Made by a program: the position numbers and the translations under genes
Notes under the pieces: generated by a model
Database searches by the model: none
The model's input: the letters and a program-made list of their open reading frames with translations, nothing else
Told to the model about the DNA's origin: nothing
DNA from: Tranquillimonas sp964472855
GTDB taxonomy: Bacteria > Pseudomonadota > Alphaproteobacteria > Rhodobacterales > Rhodobacteraceae
Assembly: GCA_964472855.1 (NCBI GenBank)
Contig: CAYYMJ010000004.1
Coordinates: forward strand, 25,281-89,280
Length of the DNA stretch: 64,000 nt
Direction: 5' to 3'
Shown here: in pieces, positions 54,450-63,845 of the stretch
Layout: each line of letters begins with the position of its first letter
How positions within the stretch are numbered: the first letter of the stretch is position 1

Positions 54450-57394
54450 CCCACCACCACCTCTTGCGGCTGGTCCGATGCGTCCCATTCGCCGTAGCGG
54501 GCCAGGTGGTCAAAGTCGCCTTCAAAGCGCATGCTTTCCATGGCCCGGCGCGAGGCAAAGCCCTGATCGGGCGCCAGAAAGGCGCTGATCAGGCGGCGCA
54601 GTTGCTCCAGTTCTTCATCGGGGTCAAAGCGGTTGCCGTCGTTGTCCTCGCAGCGCAGGTCAATGGGCTGTTCCTTGGGGTTGGTGCCCAGCCCGATATG
54701 CGCCACCCGGCTGACCAAGGCTGGGCCGATGTCGCTGAAGGCTCCGGATTCGGCCATCACCGCTTCCAGCATCAGTTGCCGGTCGAAATTCCGAACCTGT
54801 TTTTTCGAGGGCGGCGCGCCGGATTTATAGTCATAGATGATCAGGCTGCCGTCGTCGGTGCGGTCGATGCGGTCGGCCTTGCCCGACAGGGTAAAGCCGA
54901 TGTCGGCAAGGTCGAGCAAACCCTTGACCTCCAGCGCCTCGGGCCGGGCCAGCGCGCGGCGGGCGGGCTCGGTCTCCAAGAACCATTCGGCGGCCAGCCG
55001 AAAACGCGCCCGCCACTGCGCCCGGACCGACGGCCACGGAACCTGGCTGGCAAACATGCCGTCGGCCAGCGCGAACAGGGCCGGTTCGGCGCCGGGGGCG
55101 GTGGGGTCCCAGCCGGCGCGCAGGAAACGCTCGACAATCTCGTGGATGATATTGCCGCGCAGCATGGCCGTGGGTTCGGGCGTCAGCCGGTCCAGCGGGT
55201 GCAGCTTCAGGACATATTGGGCGTAAATGGCGTAAGGGTCGCGAATCAGGGTCTGGATACGGGTGACCGACAGGCGCCGGGGCCGGGCGGCCACCGGCGG
55301 CTGTGGCGCCGGGCGCGGGGCAGGGGGCACGGGCTGGCAGCGGCTGTCCAGCGCCCGGGCCATGCCGGTCCAGTGCCGGCCCCGGTTGCGCATCTGGTCC
55401 AGCGCGGCGGCGCCGCCCTGATCGGGCAACCCCTGCAACAGGTTGGTCAGCCGGTTCAGCCAGCGCGACATGACGGTTTCGCTGTCGGCGTCGCGCGCGG
55501 CCCGCGACAGAATGACCGGCCCGGTGGCGATGGCCTGCTGGAAATCGTGCCCGGCCAGCCCGATGCGCCGGTCGGGCGACAACAGGCCCGCCTGGCGGCG
55601 CATGTCACGGTTCAGCCATGGGTCGGGCGGCGGCATGGCGGGCCAGATGCCTTCGTTGAGCCCGCCCAGCACCACCACATCGGCGCCCTGAACCCGGGCT
55701 TCGAGCGTGCCCCAGATCGACACCGCCGCGCCAGGCTGGCGCGCGGGGCGCACGCTGTAACCGGCCATGATGGCGTCAAGCCAGCGGGCAAATTCGCCCG
55801 GTCCGATGTCGGCGCAGGCGTCGGCGTGGGCGGTGAAATCGTCGACCATCGCGCGGGCCTCGGCCCCGGCTTCGGCGTCCCACAGCGCGCCGCTGTCATC
55901 CTGGCCCGCCCCGGCGGCAAGGTGCCGGGCCAGATCGGTCAGCGCGGCAAGGTGCCGGCCCGGCCCGCGCACGCCGGCCTGCGGCACCCCGGCCAGAACC
56001 CCGGCCAGCCACTGCGCCCAGACCCCGGCGGCATCGTCTTTGGTGCGCGCGGCGAATTGGTTCAGCTGTTCGGGGCCGGCCAGCGGCGCAGGGTTGCGGC
56101 GCAGAAACAGCTCGAATTCGCGGGCGTGGCGCAGATGCGGGCCGCGGTCGGCGCCGCTGTGGCACAAGGGATGCTTGAGCAGCGCGACCAGCGCCGACGG
56201 ATCGGGATAGCCGGTCAGCAGTTGCGCCACTTGCCGCAGAAAGCGCCCCGGCGGCGACAGTGCCAGCGGCCGCCCGCCGCTGTCATCGGGGACGATCTGC
56301 CAGCGGTCCAGCGCCGCCGTGACCCGGCGCGCCAGCGTGCGGTCGGGCGTGATCAGCGCCGCCGTTCTGCCCTGTCCGACCGCGTCGCGCAGGGCCAGCG
56401 CGATGGCCAGCGATTCCTGGCGCGGGTCGGCGGCTTCGAGCAGGGTCAGCCCGGCGGTCGCGTCGGCGATATCGCTCAGGCGCGCCCCCTCGTGCAGCCA
56501 GTCACCGGTGACCGGCGCCGGGCGCAGCGCCAGCGACACCAGCCGGTTGCGGGCTGGGGCCGGGTCGGCCGTTGTCCAGCGCGCAACGGCACCGGGGGCA
56601 AGCTGCAGCGCCTGCAACAGGGCCGCCAGGCGATACTGTGGGTGGTCCTCGGCGTCGGGGTTCTGCTGTAGCCGCTGCCACACCTTGTCGGGGGCGGCAA
56701 AGTCGAAACCGGGCAGCACCACATGACCGCCGGGCAGGCGGGCGATACCCTGCATCAGCCGCTGGGTGGTGCCGCGTGACCCGGTCGAACCGGCCAGGAT
56801 CACCGGGGCATCGGGCGGCGTGGCCGACCACTGCGACAACTGCGCGGCGACCGCACGGTACAGCGCGACCTCGGCGCTGGGGGCGGTGCCGTCGCTGTTG
56901 TCGAGATAGTCGATGACGATCTGCAAAAAGCTGCGGGCCTGCTGCCAGTGCAGCGACAGATGCCCCACGTCCAGTGCCGCCAGGCGGGCCGGGTCAACGC
57001 CTTCGTCGGCGATCTCGGCCATCAGCGCGGCCAGGCTTTCGGCCAGCGCAAAGGCGCTGGACCCGGCCGCCAGCGCCGGCTGCCGGGCGATCAGGGCAGC
57101 GATCAGCCGGGTCAGTTCCAGTTGCTGTCGCAAGGGGCTGACAGGATAGGCCGGCGCAAGAGCCGGGTCGTCGCCAAGGTCGGTCAGCACCTGAACCCGG
57201 GGCAACAGGCGCGCGGGACCTGCGGACAAAAGCTCGACAACCCGGCGCTGCATGCGGCGGGTGTTCACGATGACACGGATGCGCGCGAAATCCTGCGGCG
57301 GCAGATGGCCGAACCGGGTGGTCAGGCCGGCCACCAGCTGGGCCGGGAAGTCAACGCCGGGGGGCAGGGCAAAGAGCCGGGGATCAGGGGCCAT
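54446..57394 (-). CDS. addB: AddB subunit of the AddAB complex
   Basis: The partner of AddA. A 982-residue protein from ATG 57394, which overlaps the upstream nucleotidyltransferase gene by 11 nt. The alphaproteobacterial AddB has degenerate helicase motifs (no clear Walker A is visible near the N-terminus) but carries the C-terminal nuclease domain with SLIIYDYKSG. Its stop overlaps the addA start (ATGA), so they are coupled. Confidence 0.9.
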   Translation of the reverse strand: MAPDPRLFALPPGVDFPAQLVAGLTTRFGHLPPQDFARIRVIVNTRRMQRRVVELLSAGPARLLPRVQVLTDLGDDPALAPAYPVSPLRQQLELTRLIAALIARQPALAAGSSAFALAESLAALMAEIADEGVDPARLAALDVGHLSLHWQQARSFLQIVIDYLDNSDGTAPSAEVALYRAVAAQLSQWSATPPDAPVILAGSTGSRGTTQRLMQGIARLPGGHVVLPGFDFAAPDKVWQRLQQNPDAEDHPQYRLAALLQALQLAPGAVARWTTADPAPARNRLVSLALRPAPVTGDWLHEGARLSDIADATAGLTLLEAADPRQESLAIALALRDAVGQGRTAALITPDRTLARRVTAALDRWQIVPDDSGGRPLALSPPGRFLRQVAQLLTGYPDPSALVALLKHPLCHSGADRGPHLRHAREFELFLRRNPAPLAGPEQLNQFAARTKDDAAGVWAQWLAGVLAGVPQAGVRGPGRHLAALTDLARHLAAGAGQDDSGALWDAEAGAEARAMVDDFTAHADACADIGPGEFARWLDAIMAGYSVRPARQPGAAVSIWGTLEARVQGADVVVLGGLNEGIWPAMPPPDPWLNRDMRRQAGLLSPDRRIGLAGHDFQQAIATGPVILSRAARDADSETVMSRWLNRLTNLLQGLPDQGGAAALDQMRNRGRHWTGMARALDSRCQPVPPAPRPAPQPPVAARPRRLSVTRIQTLIRDPYAIYAQYVLKLHPLDRLTPEPTAMLRGNIIHEIVERFLRAGWDPTAPGAEPALFALADGMFASQVPWPSVRAQWRARFRLAAEWFLETEPARRALARPEALEVKGLLDLADIGFTLSGKADRIDRTDDGSLIIYDYKSGAPPSKKQVRNFDRQLMLEAVMAESGAFSDIGPALVSRVAHIGLGTNPKEQPIDLRCEDNDGNRFDPDEELEQLRRLISAFLAPDQGFASRRAMESMRFEGDFDHLARYGEWDASDQPQEVVVG

Positions 57395-58055
57395 GGGGGC
57401 CAGTTTCCAGCATCGCTTCGGCCTCTGCAATGCCCGGCGGGCTGCCCACGTCGCACCAGCCGCCGGGGTGGACCAGCCCGAACAGCCGCCCACGGACAGC
57501 AGCGGCGTCCCAGACCCGGTTGAGCGAAAACACCGCGCCGGGGCTGGCCGCGACCGGGGCGGTGCCCAGAATCTGGGCCCCGGCATAGACATGGGTCGCG
57601 CCCCGGCGCAGGCGCCCGCCGCGGGCACGGTCGAAATCGCCACCGCTGTGGGCGTGCGCGCGCACCGCCGGAACAAGGCACAGCAGCGCGTCCATCCGCG
57701 CCGGTTCCCAGGCCTCAAGCAGGGCCGTCAGCGGGTTTGGCCCGGTCCAGACCGCATCGGTGTTCAGGGTCAGCGCCGCCTTGGCCCCGCCCAGCAGCGG
57801 CAGGGCCGCCTTCAGCCCGCCGCCGGTGTCCAGCAGGTGGGGTTCGTGACTGATCGCCACCCCCAGCGGCATCAGATGCGCGGCCAGCAGGTCAGCGAGA
57901 TGGTGGCTGTTGGCGACGCGGCGGTCGATGCCGGCGTCATCGGCCAGCGCCAGCGCGTGGTCGATCAGCGGCCGCCCCGCCACCGGCAGCAGCGGCTTGG
58001 GCAGCCGGTCGGTCAGGGGCCGCATGCGCGTGCCCAGACCGGCGGCAAACAGCAT
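57384..58055 (-). CDS. Sugar-1-phosphate nucleotidyltransferase (MurU-like)
   Basis: A 223-residue nucleotidyltransferase with the signature LFAAGLGTRMRPLT and KPLLPVAGRPLIDHAL. It follows a kinase gene resembling AmgK by a 1-nt overlap (TGATG). In some Gram-negatives the AmgK-MurU pair recycles N-acetylmuramic acid to UDP-MurNAc; the neighbourhood fits, but I infer the substrate from this. The start could also be the TTG at 58079, giving eight more residues. Confidence 0.85.
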   Translation of the reverse strand: MLFAAGLGTRMRPLTDRLPKPLLPVAGRPLIDHALALADDAGIDRRVANSHHLADLLAAHLMPLGVAISHEPHLLDTGGGLKAALPLLGGAKAALTLNTDAVWTGPNPLTALLEAWEPARMDALLCLVPAVRAHAHSGGDFDRARGGRLRRGATHVYAGAQILGTAPVAASPGAVFSLNRVWDAAAVRGRLFGLVHPGGWCDVGSPPGIAEAEAMLETGPHGP

Positions 58056-59056
58056 CAGGGGCGGTCGGTGGTCGGACAAGGGCGCCTCAGTTCGAGCAGG
58101 TGTTGCGGGGTGGGGGGTGGCAGTGCGGCCAGCAGGCGGTCGCGCAGCCCGTCCCACACCGGATGAGCCAGATCGGCCAGCAGATGGCGCCAGACACGCG
58201 GGATCAGGTCGACATAGCCGGGGCGGCCCGCGTGCAGGGACAGGCGGGCAAAGACGCCAAGGATGCGCAGGTTGCGCTGCACGCCCAAAACCGCGAGGCG
58301 GCGGCGCAGGTCGTCAGGCTCGGCGCCGGTGCCGGTGGCGAAACGGTCGACCATCTGCGACGCCAGCGCGGGCGTCACATCGCGGCGGGCATCGCGCAAC
58401 AGCGACACAAGGTCATAGCCGGCGGGCGCGCTCAGCGCGTCCTGAAAATCCAGCAGCCCGACGCGGCGCAGTCCGCTGTCGGCTTCGCGCCAGACAAGGT
58501 TGTCGGCGTGATAGTCGCGCAAGGCCACCACAGCACACGGTCCGGCCAGCGCGAATTGGCGTGCCAGCGCGGCGCGCAAGTCTGCGGTGGCGGGGGCCGG
58601 GCCGCCGGGGTCAAGCCGATACCAGCGAAAGGCCGGGTCTGTCATATCGGCCATGCGATCCGGCGTCATCGGCGTCATCCAGCCGGGCGGGGTGCAGGCG
58701 CCAAGGTGGATCAGCACGTCGACCGCTGCGCCATAGGCCCGGTGCAGGCCGTCGGGGTCGCCCGGGTCGAGCCGGGCGAACAGCGTGTCGCCAAGGTCTT
58801 CCAGCAGCAGCAATCCGGCCGCCGCATCGTCGGCCAGCACGGCCGGCGGGTGCAGGCCGCCGGCGCGCAGCCAGCGACCCACGGCGAGAAACGCGGTCAC
58901 GCCGTCGCCGGGCGGCGTATCCATCAGCACAGCGGTTCTGCCCCTGTCGTTGGCCAGCCGTTCATAGCGCCGCCCCGAGGCATCGCCGGCCAGCGCGTGG
59001 CGTGCCGCCCCGCCCCAGCCAGCCCGGTCCAGAAAGGTGGCGACCGGGTCAGCCAC
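58055..59056 (-). CDS. Aminoglycoside-phosphotransferase-like sugar kinase (AmgK-like)
   Basis: A 333-residue kinase from the GTG at 59056, which overlaps the tsaE stop region. The catalytic RDYHADNLVW and metal-binding LLDFQDAL motifs are clear. It is followed by the MurU-like gene with a TGATG junction, as in the cell-wall recycling pair, so an anomeric MurNAc/GlcNAc kinase is likely. The frame is open to a TTG at 59098, so the start is uncertain. Confidence 0.85.
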   Translation of the reverse strand: MADPVATFLDRAGWGGAARHALAGDASGRRYERLANDRGRTAVLMDTPPGDGVTAFLAVGRWLRAGGLHPPAVLADDAAAGLLLLEDLGDTLFARLDPGDPDGLHRAYGAAVDVLIHLGACTPPGWMTPMTPDRMADMTDPAFRWYRLDPGGPAPATADLRAALARQFALAGPCAVVALRDYHADNLVWREADSGLRRVGLLDFQDALSAPAGYDLVSLLRDARRDVTPALASQMVDRFATGTGAEPDDLRRRLAVLGVQRNLRILGVFARLSLHAGRPGYVDLIPRVWRHLLADLAHPVWDGLRDRLLAALPPPTPQHLLELRRPCPTTDRP

Positions 59057-59528
59057 CGGCCAGCCCCAGCCGGACAGCGGTGGCGACGGGGCAGTCAACC
59101 GTCAGCCGGCGGCTGTCGTCTCCGGTCACCGTGAAATGCAGGCGAATCGCCCCGGCGGGGCTGTCGGGGCCCAGCCGGTCGGGCCATTCGATCAGGCAGA
59201 TGGCGCTGTCAAAGGCGGCGGCAAGGCCCAATTCGTCAGTCTCCTGCGGGCCGCCCAGCCGGTAGAGATCGGCGTGCCAGATCTCGCCCGCCGGTGCGTC
59301 GTAGGTCTGGACCAGCGTGTAGGTCGGCGAAGGCACATCCTCGGACGGGTTGCCGGTAAGCGCGCGGATCATCGCGCGGGCGAAATGCGATTTCCCGGCC
59401 CCCAAAGTTCCGGCCAGCAGCAAACAGTCGCCCGGCGCGACCCGGCCGGCAAGCTGCCGGGCCAGCGCGGCGGTGGCGTCGGGCGAGGGCAGGGCGATGT
59501 CGGCACAGACGGACATGGCAGAAGACAT
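59049..59528 (-). CDS. tsaE: tRNA threonylcarbamoyladenosine ATPase TsaE
   Basis: The ATPase needed for making t6A at position 37 of tRNAs. It has 159 residues: Walker A GTLGAGKSHFARAMI, SPTYTLVQTY and IEWPDRLG. The ATG at 59528 was used; 59516 is also possible. It lies 29 nt after the PAS gene and overlaps the kinase gene. Confidence 0.9.
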   Translation of the reverse strand: MSSAMSVCADIALPSPDATAALARQLAGRVAPGDCLLLAGTLGAGKSHFARAMIRALTGNPSEDVPSPTYTLVQTYDAPAGEIWHADLYRLGGPQETDELGLAAAFDSAICLIEWPDRLGPDSPAGAIRLHFTVTGDDSRRLTVDCPVATAVRLGLAGG

Positions 59529-59557
59529 ACCGCCTGCCGCGCCTGCCGCAAGCGCGA

Positions 59558-61039
59558 TCAGGCCAGCAGCCGCAGCCGGGGCCGCCCGTCGTCATGCTCG
59601 GCATCGCCGGCGGCACCGCTGGCGGTGCGGAAGGTGGCCATCACCGCGCCGTTGGGCAGGGCGGCGAAGGCCCAGGCCAGCCGGCGCCCGTCGGTCAGTG
59701 GCAAGACGCCGGTCTGGCCAACAAGATTGGCGACATTCTGGTTGGCGTCGGGCAAAACCGCCCCCGGCAGCGCCGCCGCCCGCCAGTCGGGCACCACGCT
59801 GTCCAGGCTCGACGGGTCGGGGCCGGCGCTGTCGAAATCCCACAGCCGGTCATAGGCCTCGTTGGTCAGCACAAGCTGGCCGTTGGCGGCAAACACCGCC
59901 ACCGCGTCGGCCACATGGTCCAGAATGGCGGCGTTCAGCCCGATCATCTCGTGATAGTTGCGGCCCATCGCGGTTTCGGCGGTGACATCCTCGATCAGGA
60001 TCGACAGGGCGCCCTCGGGTTGCGGCAGGCCGGTGACGCGGTGGGTGCGCCCGTGCGGCAGGTGCCATGTCTGCACCAGCGGTCGCCGGCCCGCGGCGGC
60101 GTCGGCCAGCCCCTCGCGCCAAGCCTTGTAGTCGCGGGGTTCGGGCATCTGGCGGCGGTCGCGCAGGCTGTCGAGAAATTCGAACAGCGACGGGCGGCTG
60201 GCCAGAAAATCGGCGCGCAGGTGCGTCAGGTCCGACAGGGCCGGGTTGAACAGCACAAGGCGCCGGTCGCGGGAAAACACCGCCATGCCCACCTGAACCT
60301 GCGCGAAGGTCTTTGACAGGGTCTGCACGAAATCGCGCAGTGAGTTTTCGGTTCTGACAGCGGCCTGCGCGGGAATGGCCGAACACAGCAGCCCGCCGCT
60401 GTGGGCGTGGCCGGTCACCTCGAACGGCAGCTGCTCGTCCGCCACGTCAAGCCACTGGCGGCCGGAAAAGTCGGAATCGTCGCTGGTCATCTCCGGGAAC
60501 AGACGCTGGGGCGGCCACGAACTGGCCGCGCAGTGCCCCAGATAGGCGCGGTTCACCCATTCGATGACACCGCCGGTTTCGCGCCACACCGGATACGGCA
60601 GCGCGTCGGCGATGCCGCGCAATCCGTCAAGCTCGGCCAGCAGGGCCTTGCGCTCTTCCGCGTCAGGGTCGCGCGGTTCGGTGGGCGTGATGTCGATGCG
60701 CAACCCCAGAGGCTGTGGCGTCAGGTCGATCCAGGCCGAGCCGTCCGCGGCAAGCTGGTGCAGCGCCCGGTCGGGCGTGCCGAGATGGGCGCGGATATCG
60801 GGCCAGCGCGGCCCCAGCACCCGCGCCAGCGCGTCAAGGTCGCCTTCGCCCGGCATCAGCCGCAGCGTGGTGGCGGGATGGGCGTCGACAACCGTGCCGT
60901 CGCGCAGCACAAAGGCCTGCCCCTGTTCGCGCAGCGGCCGGGCTGCCGGGCCGGGCCGCAGGCGTTCCAGCAGGCAAAACAGCGCCAGGGCCAGCAGCGC
61001 CGAGGCGGCAATGACGGGCAAGGATTGGGTCAGAAACAC
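59558..61039 (-). CDS. PAS-domain signalling protein without kinase domain
   Basis: A 493-residue protein from GTG at 61039 (AAGG upstream). It has an N-terminal membrane helix (about residues 5-27) and then at least two to three PAS-like domains (for example residues about 235-360 and 370-480), but no histidine kinase, GGDEF or EAL domain. Its output is unknown. Upstream lies a perfect CtrA-type box, and the next gene upstream is regB, a kinase. tsaE follows 29 nt downstream. Confidence 0.78.
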   Translation of the reverse strand: MFLTQSLPVIAASALLALALFCLLERLRPGPAARPLREQGQAFVLRDGTVVDAHPATTLRLMPGEGDLDALARVLGPRWPDIRAHLGTPDRALHQLAADGSAWIDLTPQPLGLRIDITPTEPRDPDAEERKALLAELDGLRGIADALPYPVWRETGGVIEWVNRAYLGHCAASSWPPQRLFPEMTSDDSDFSGRQWLDVADEQLPFEVTGHAHSGGLLCSAIPAQAAVRTENSLRDFVQTLSKTFAQVQVGMAVFSRDRRLVLFNPALSDLTHLRADFLASRPSLFEFLDSLRDRRQMPEPRDYKAWREGLADAAAGRRPLVQTWHLPHGRTHRVTGLPQPEGALSILIEDVTAETAMGRNYHEMIGLNAAILDHVADAVAVFAANGQLVLTNEAYDRLWDFDSAGPDPSSLDSVVPDWRAAALPGAVLPDANQNVANLVGQTGVLPLTDGRRLAWAFAALPNGAVMATFRTASGAAGDAEHDDGRPRLRLLA

Positions 61040-61122
61040 CGTCGCCTTTCCCTTCGCTGGCCGGTTGCCCGCCCAGTCAACCGCCGGCTGGTTAAGAAGC
61101 CGTTAACGAAACCTAACGGCGG
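61040..61122 (-). promoter_or_regulatory. Upstream region of the PAS gene with a CtrA-type box
   Basis: This 83-bp gap between regB and the PAS gene contains TTAAGAAGCCGTTAAC at 61092-61107, an exact TTAA-N7-TTAAC match to the alphaproteobacterial CtrA binding site, about 53 bp upstream of the PAS start. The TTAA pairs are uncommon in this GC-rich DNA. Confidence 0.6.
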
Positions 61123-62517
61123 TTAATGTGTGATCTGCGGATTGGCGCCCAGCGCGTCACGGTCGCCGGGGTCAGAGATGACACCGCGCGGCCACACCGC
61201 CTCGACCATGGCGCCGGTGCGCTCGGGCTCGTTCTGGTTGGCGGACGGGCCGTTGGCAAAGGTCAGTTCGGCGCCGGTGCGTTCCAGCAGGGTCTTGGCG
61301 ATGAACAGGCCCAACCCCATGCCTTCGTATCCGGGGCGTCTGCGCCGGGCGCCGCTGGGCCGGCGGCGCAAGAAGGGGTCGCCCAGCCGGGGCAACACAT
61401 GCGCGGGATAGCCGGGGCCATCGTCGGTGATGCGCAGGCTGATCTGGTCGTGGCTCCAGCGCGCGTCGATCCAGACCCGGCCGTGCGCGAAATCGACCGC
61501 GTTCTGCACCAGGTTGCGCACGCCGTGGATGATCTCGGGGCGGCGCAGAACCACCGGCTGCTCAAACTCGGCGCCCGGTAGCGGACCGAAGTTGTAAAGC
61601 AGCGCCTTGCCGCGGTCGCCATGGGGCTCGGCCGCCTCTTCGATGACCGATCCCAGCGGCGCCCGGCGCAGATGTCTGTCGTCCTTGCCCGCCCGGCCCA
61701 TCGACCGCAGGATGTCGCGGCATCGGTCGGCCTGCTGGCGGATCAGCTCGGCATCCTCGCGCAGGCGCTCGTCTTCCAGGTCGTCTACCAGTTCGGCACT
61801 GACCAGCTTGATCGTGGCCAGCGGCGTGCCCAGTTCGTGCGCGGCGGCGGCGACCACGCCGCCAAGGTCGGTCAGCTTCTGTTCCCGGGCCAGCGCCATT
61901 TGCGTGGCCACCAGCGCGTCGGACATGGCGTTGGCCTCGGACGTGACGCGGCGGGTATAGGCCGAGACAAAGCCGATGCCGATCACGATGGCCACCCAGA
62001 AACCGATCACGAAATCCTGCGGCATGCGCATGATGAAACCCTGTTCGGTGCGCAGGGGCACGTGCAGCCATGTGACCAGCGAGATCATGACAATCGCCAC
62101 CGCCCCCACGATCAGGGTCGAGCGCATGCGCAACGCCGTGGCCGATATTGTCACCGGAGCAAGGATCAACAGCGCGAACGGGTTGTTCAGCCCGCCGGTC
62201 AGCGCAAGAAGCAGGCTAAGTTGCGTGACATCGAAAAGCAGCAGGCCGACAAGCTCGGCCTCGGTCAAAAGCTTGCCTTTCGGAAAGATGAACAGGGCCA
62301 TCAGGTTGGTGACCGCCGACACGCCGATGGCCAGCACGCACAGCCCAAGCTCGAGCTGGAGGTCGAACAGGCGCTGGGCTACGGTGATCGCGGCCAGCTG
62401 GCCGGCGATGGCGATCCAGCGCAGCATCATCAGCGTGCGCAGGCGCACCCAGTTCGACCGCTGGGTATCACCGAACTGAACGAGGTCGCCTTCGGGCAGG
62501 GCACGGGCTTGCGTCAT
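61123..62517 (-). CDS. regB: Redox sensor histidine kinase RegB (PrrB)
   Basis: A membrane sensor kinase that, with RegA, controls photosynthesis, respiration and nitrogen and carbon fixation genes in response to redox state. The 464-residue protein starts at ATG 62517. The sensor domain has six hydrophobic segments with the quinone-linked TGGLNNPF loop; the H-box is AAHELGTPLATIKL; the redox-active Cys is in ADRCRDILR. The kinase N, G1 and G2 boxes follow. It is divergent from senC. Confidence 0.95.
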   Translation of the reverse strand: MTQARALPEGDLVQFGDTQRSNWVRLRTLMMLRWIAIAGQLAAITVAQRLFDLQLELGLCVLAIGVSAVTNLMALFIFPKGKLLTEAELVGLLLFDVTQLSLLLALTGGLNNPFALLILAPVTISATALRMRSTLIVGAVAIVMISLVTWLHVPLRTEQGFIMRMPQDFVIGFWVAIVIGIGFVSAYTRRVTSEANAMSDALVATQMALAREQKLTDLGGVVAAAAHELGTPLATIKLVSAELVDDLEDERLREDAELIRQQADRCRDILRSMGRAGKDDRHLRRAPLGSVIEEAAEPHGDRGKALLYNFGPLPGAEFEQPVVLRRPEIIHGVRNLVQNAVDFAHGRVWIDARWSHDQISLRITDDGPGYPAHVLPRLGDPFLRRRPSGARRRRPGYEGMGLGLFIAKTLLERTGAELTFANGPSANQNEPERTGAMVEAVWPRGVISDPGDRDALGANPQITH

Positions 62518-62582
62518 ATAGCCGGTGTTGTATGCCGTGGGGCGGGGGCGGATCAATCGCCCAGATGCAAGGGGGGGGCAGC

Positions 62583-63224
62583 GTGCCTTCAAAACCGGGG
62601 CTTGCCGCCGTTTTCACCGTCGCCGCCGTTGCCGCGGCCGTGCTGGTGCTGGCCGGTGCGGCCTATTGGGTCTATCGCCCCGCCGCGTCGACCGATTGCC
62701 CCGGCGGCTCGGTGGCGGGCGCGGCTATTGGCGGACCGTTCACGCTGGTCGACACCACCGGCGCAACCGTGACCGAGGCCGAGGTCATCGACCGCCCGGC
62801 GCTGGTGTATTTCGGCTATACCTTCTGCCCCGATGTCTGCCCCTTCGACATGGCCCGCAATGCCGACGCCGTCGACCTGCTGGCCGAGCGTGGCGTCGAT
62901 GTGAAACCGGTGTTCATCACGGTCGATCCTGCGCGCGACACGCCGCAGGTGCTGGCCGATTATACCGGTTACCTGCACCCGCGCATGCAGGGCCTGACCG
63001 GCACGCCCGAACAGGTGCGCGCAGCGGCCGATGCCTACAAGGTGTTCTATTCGGTGCAAGACGACGACCCGGAGTTTTACCTGATGAACCACACATCGCT
63101 GACCTATCTGATGCTGCCGGGCAGTGGCTTGGCGGCATTTTTCCGCGGCGCCCCGGGCGCAGACGGCGGCGGCGTAACGGCCGAGCAGATGGCCGAAACG
63201 GTGGCCTGCCACCTGGGCGGCTGA
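62583..63224 (+). CDS. senC: SenC/PrrC (Sco1-family copper protein)
   Basis: A membrane-anchored thioredoxin-fold copper chaperone for cytochrome c oxidase. Using the GTG at 62583 (G-rich site upstream) it has 213 residues: an N-terminal membrane helix (about 8-30), the Cu-binding FCPDVCP and the distal His in MNHTSLTYL. It lies between regB and regA, as in other Rhodobacterales. Longer ATG starts at 62532 and 62565 exist. Confidence 0.93.
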   Translation: MPSKPGLAAVFTVAAVAAAVLVLAGAAYWVYRPAASTDCPGGSVAGAAIGGPFTLVDTTGATVTEAEVIDRPALVYFGYTFCPDVCPFDMARNADAVDLLAERGVDVKPVFITVDPARDTPQVLADYTGYLHPRMQGLTGTPEQVRAAADAYKVFYSVQDDDPEFYLMNHTSLTYLMLPGSGLAAFFRGAPGADGGGVTAEQMAETVACHLGG

Positions 63225-63290
63225 CGCGGCGTTTGACGCTGGCTTGCCGGCCAAATATTAAGGCTTGAATTGCCGCGGGAAGGGAACGCC

Positions 63291-63845
63291 ATGTCCGACG
63301 CTCACAAGGGCCAGATTGGCCCTGATCCCAGCCTGTTGCTGGTCGACGATGACGAGGTGTTTCTCAAGCGCCTGGCACGGGCCATGGAAAAGCGCGGCTT
63401 TCAGGTCGAGATGGCCGGCAGCGTCGCCGCCGGCAAGGCCTCTGCCACCGCCCGCCCGCCGGCCTATGCGGTGGTTGACCTGCGGCTGGACGACGGCAAC
63501 GGGCTGGACGTGGTGGAAACCATCAACGAACGCCGCCCCGACTGCCGGGTGATCGTGCTGACCGGCTATGGCGCCATCGCGACGGCGGTCGCGGCCGTGA
63601 AGATCGGCGCCAACGACTATCTGTCCAAGCCGGCCGACGCCAACGACATTACCGCCGCGCTGCTGGCCGAGGGCGACACCCTGCCGCCACCGCCCGAGAA
63701 CCCGATGTCGGCCGACCGCGTGCGGTGGGAGCATATCCAGCGGGTTTACGAGCAGTGCGACCGCAACGTGTCGGAAACCGCCCGGCGCTTAAGCATGCAC
63801 CGCCGGACATTGCAGCGCATCCTGGCCAAACGCAGCCCGCGTTAG
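63291..63845 (+). CDS. regA: Redox response regulator RegA (PrrA)
   Basis: The response regulator partner of RegB. The 184-residue protein starts at ATG 63291 behind AAGGGAA. The receiver domain has DDD at 19-21 and phosphoacceptor Asp63 (VDLRLDDGN); the C-terminal helix-turn-helix VSETARRLSMHRRTLQRILAKR is the strongly conserved family DNA-binding segment. It ends just before the right edge of the window. Confidence 0.96.
   Translation: MSDAHKGQIGPDPSLLLVDDDEVFLKRLARAMEKRGFQVEMAGSVAAGKASATARPPAYAVVDLRLDDGNGLDVVETINERRPDCRVIVLTGYGAIATAVAAVKIGANDYLSKPADANDITAALLAEGDTLPPPPENPMSADRVRWEHIQRVYEQCDRNVSETARRLSMHRRTLQRILAKRSPR

Noticed and set aside
52095..54497. An 800-codon open frame antisense to addA
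   Set aside because: Shadow of addA; no start site, motif or normal amino acid composition.
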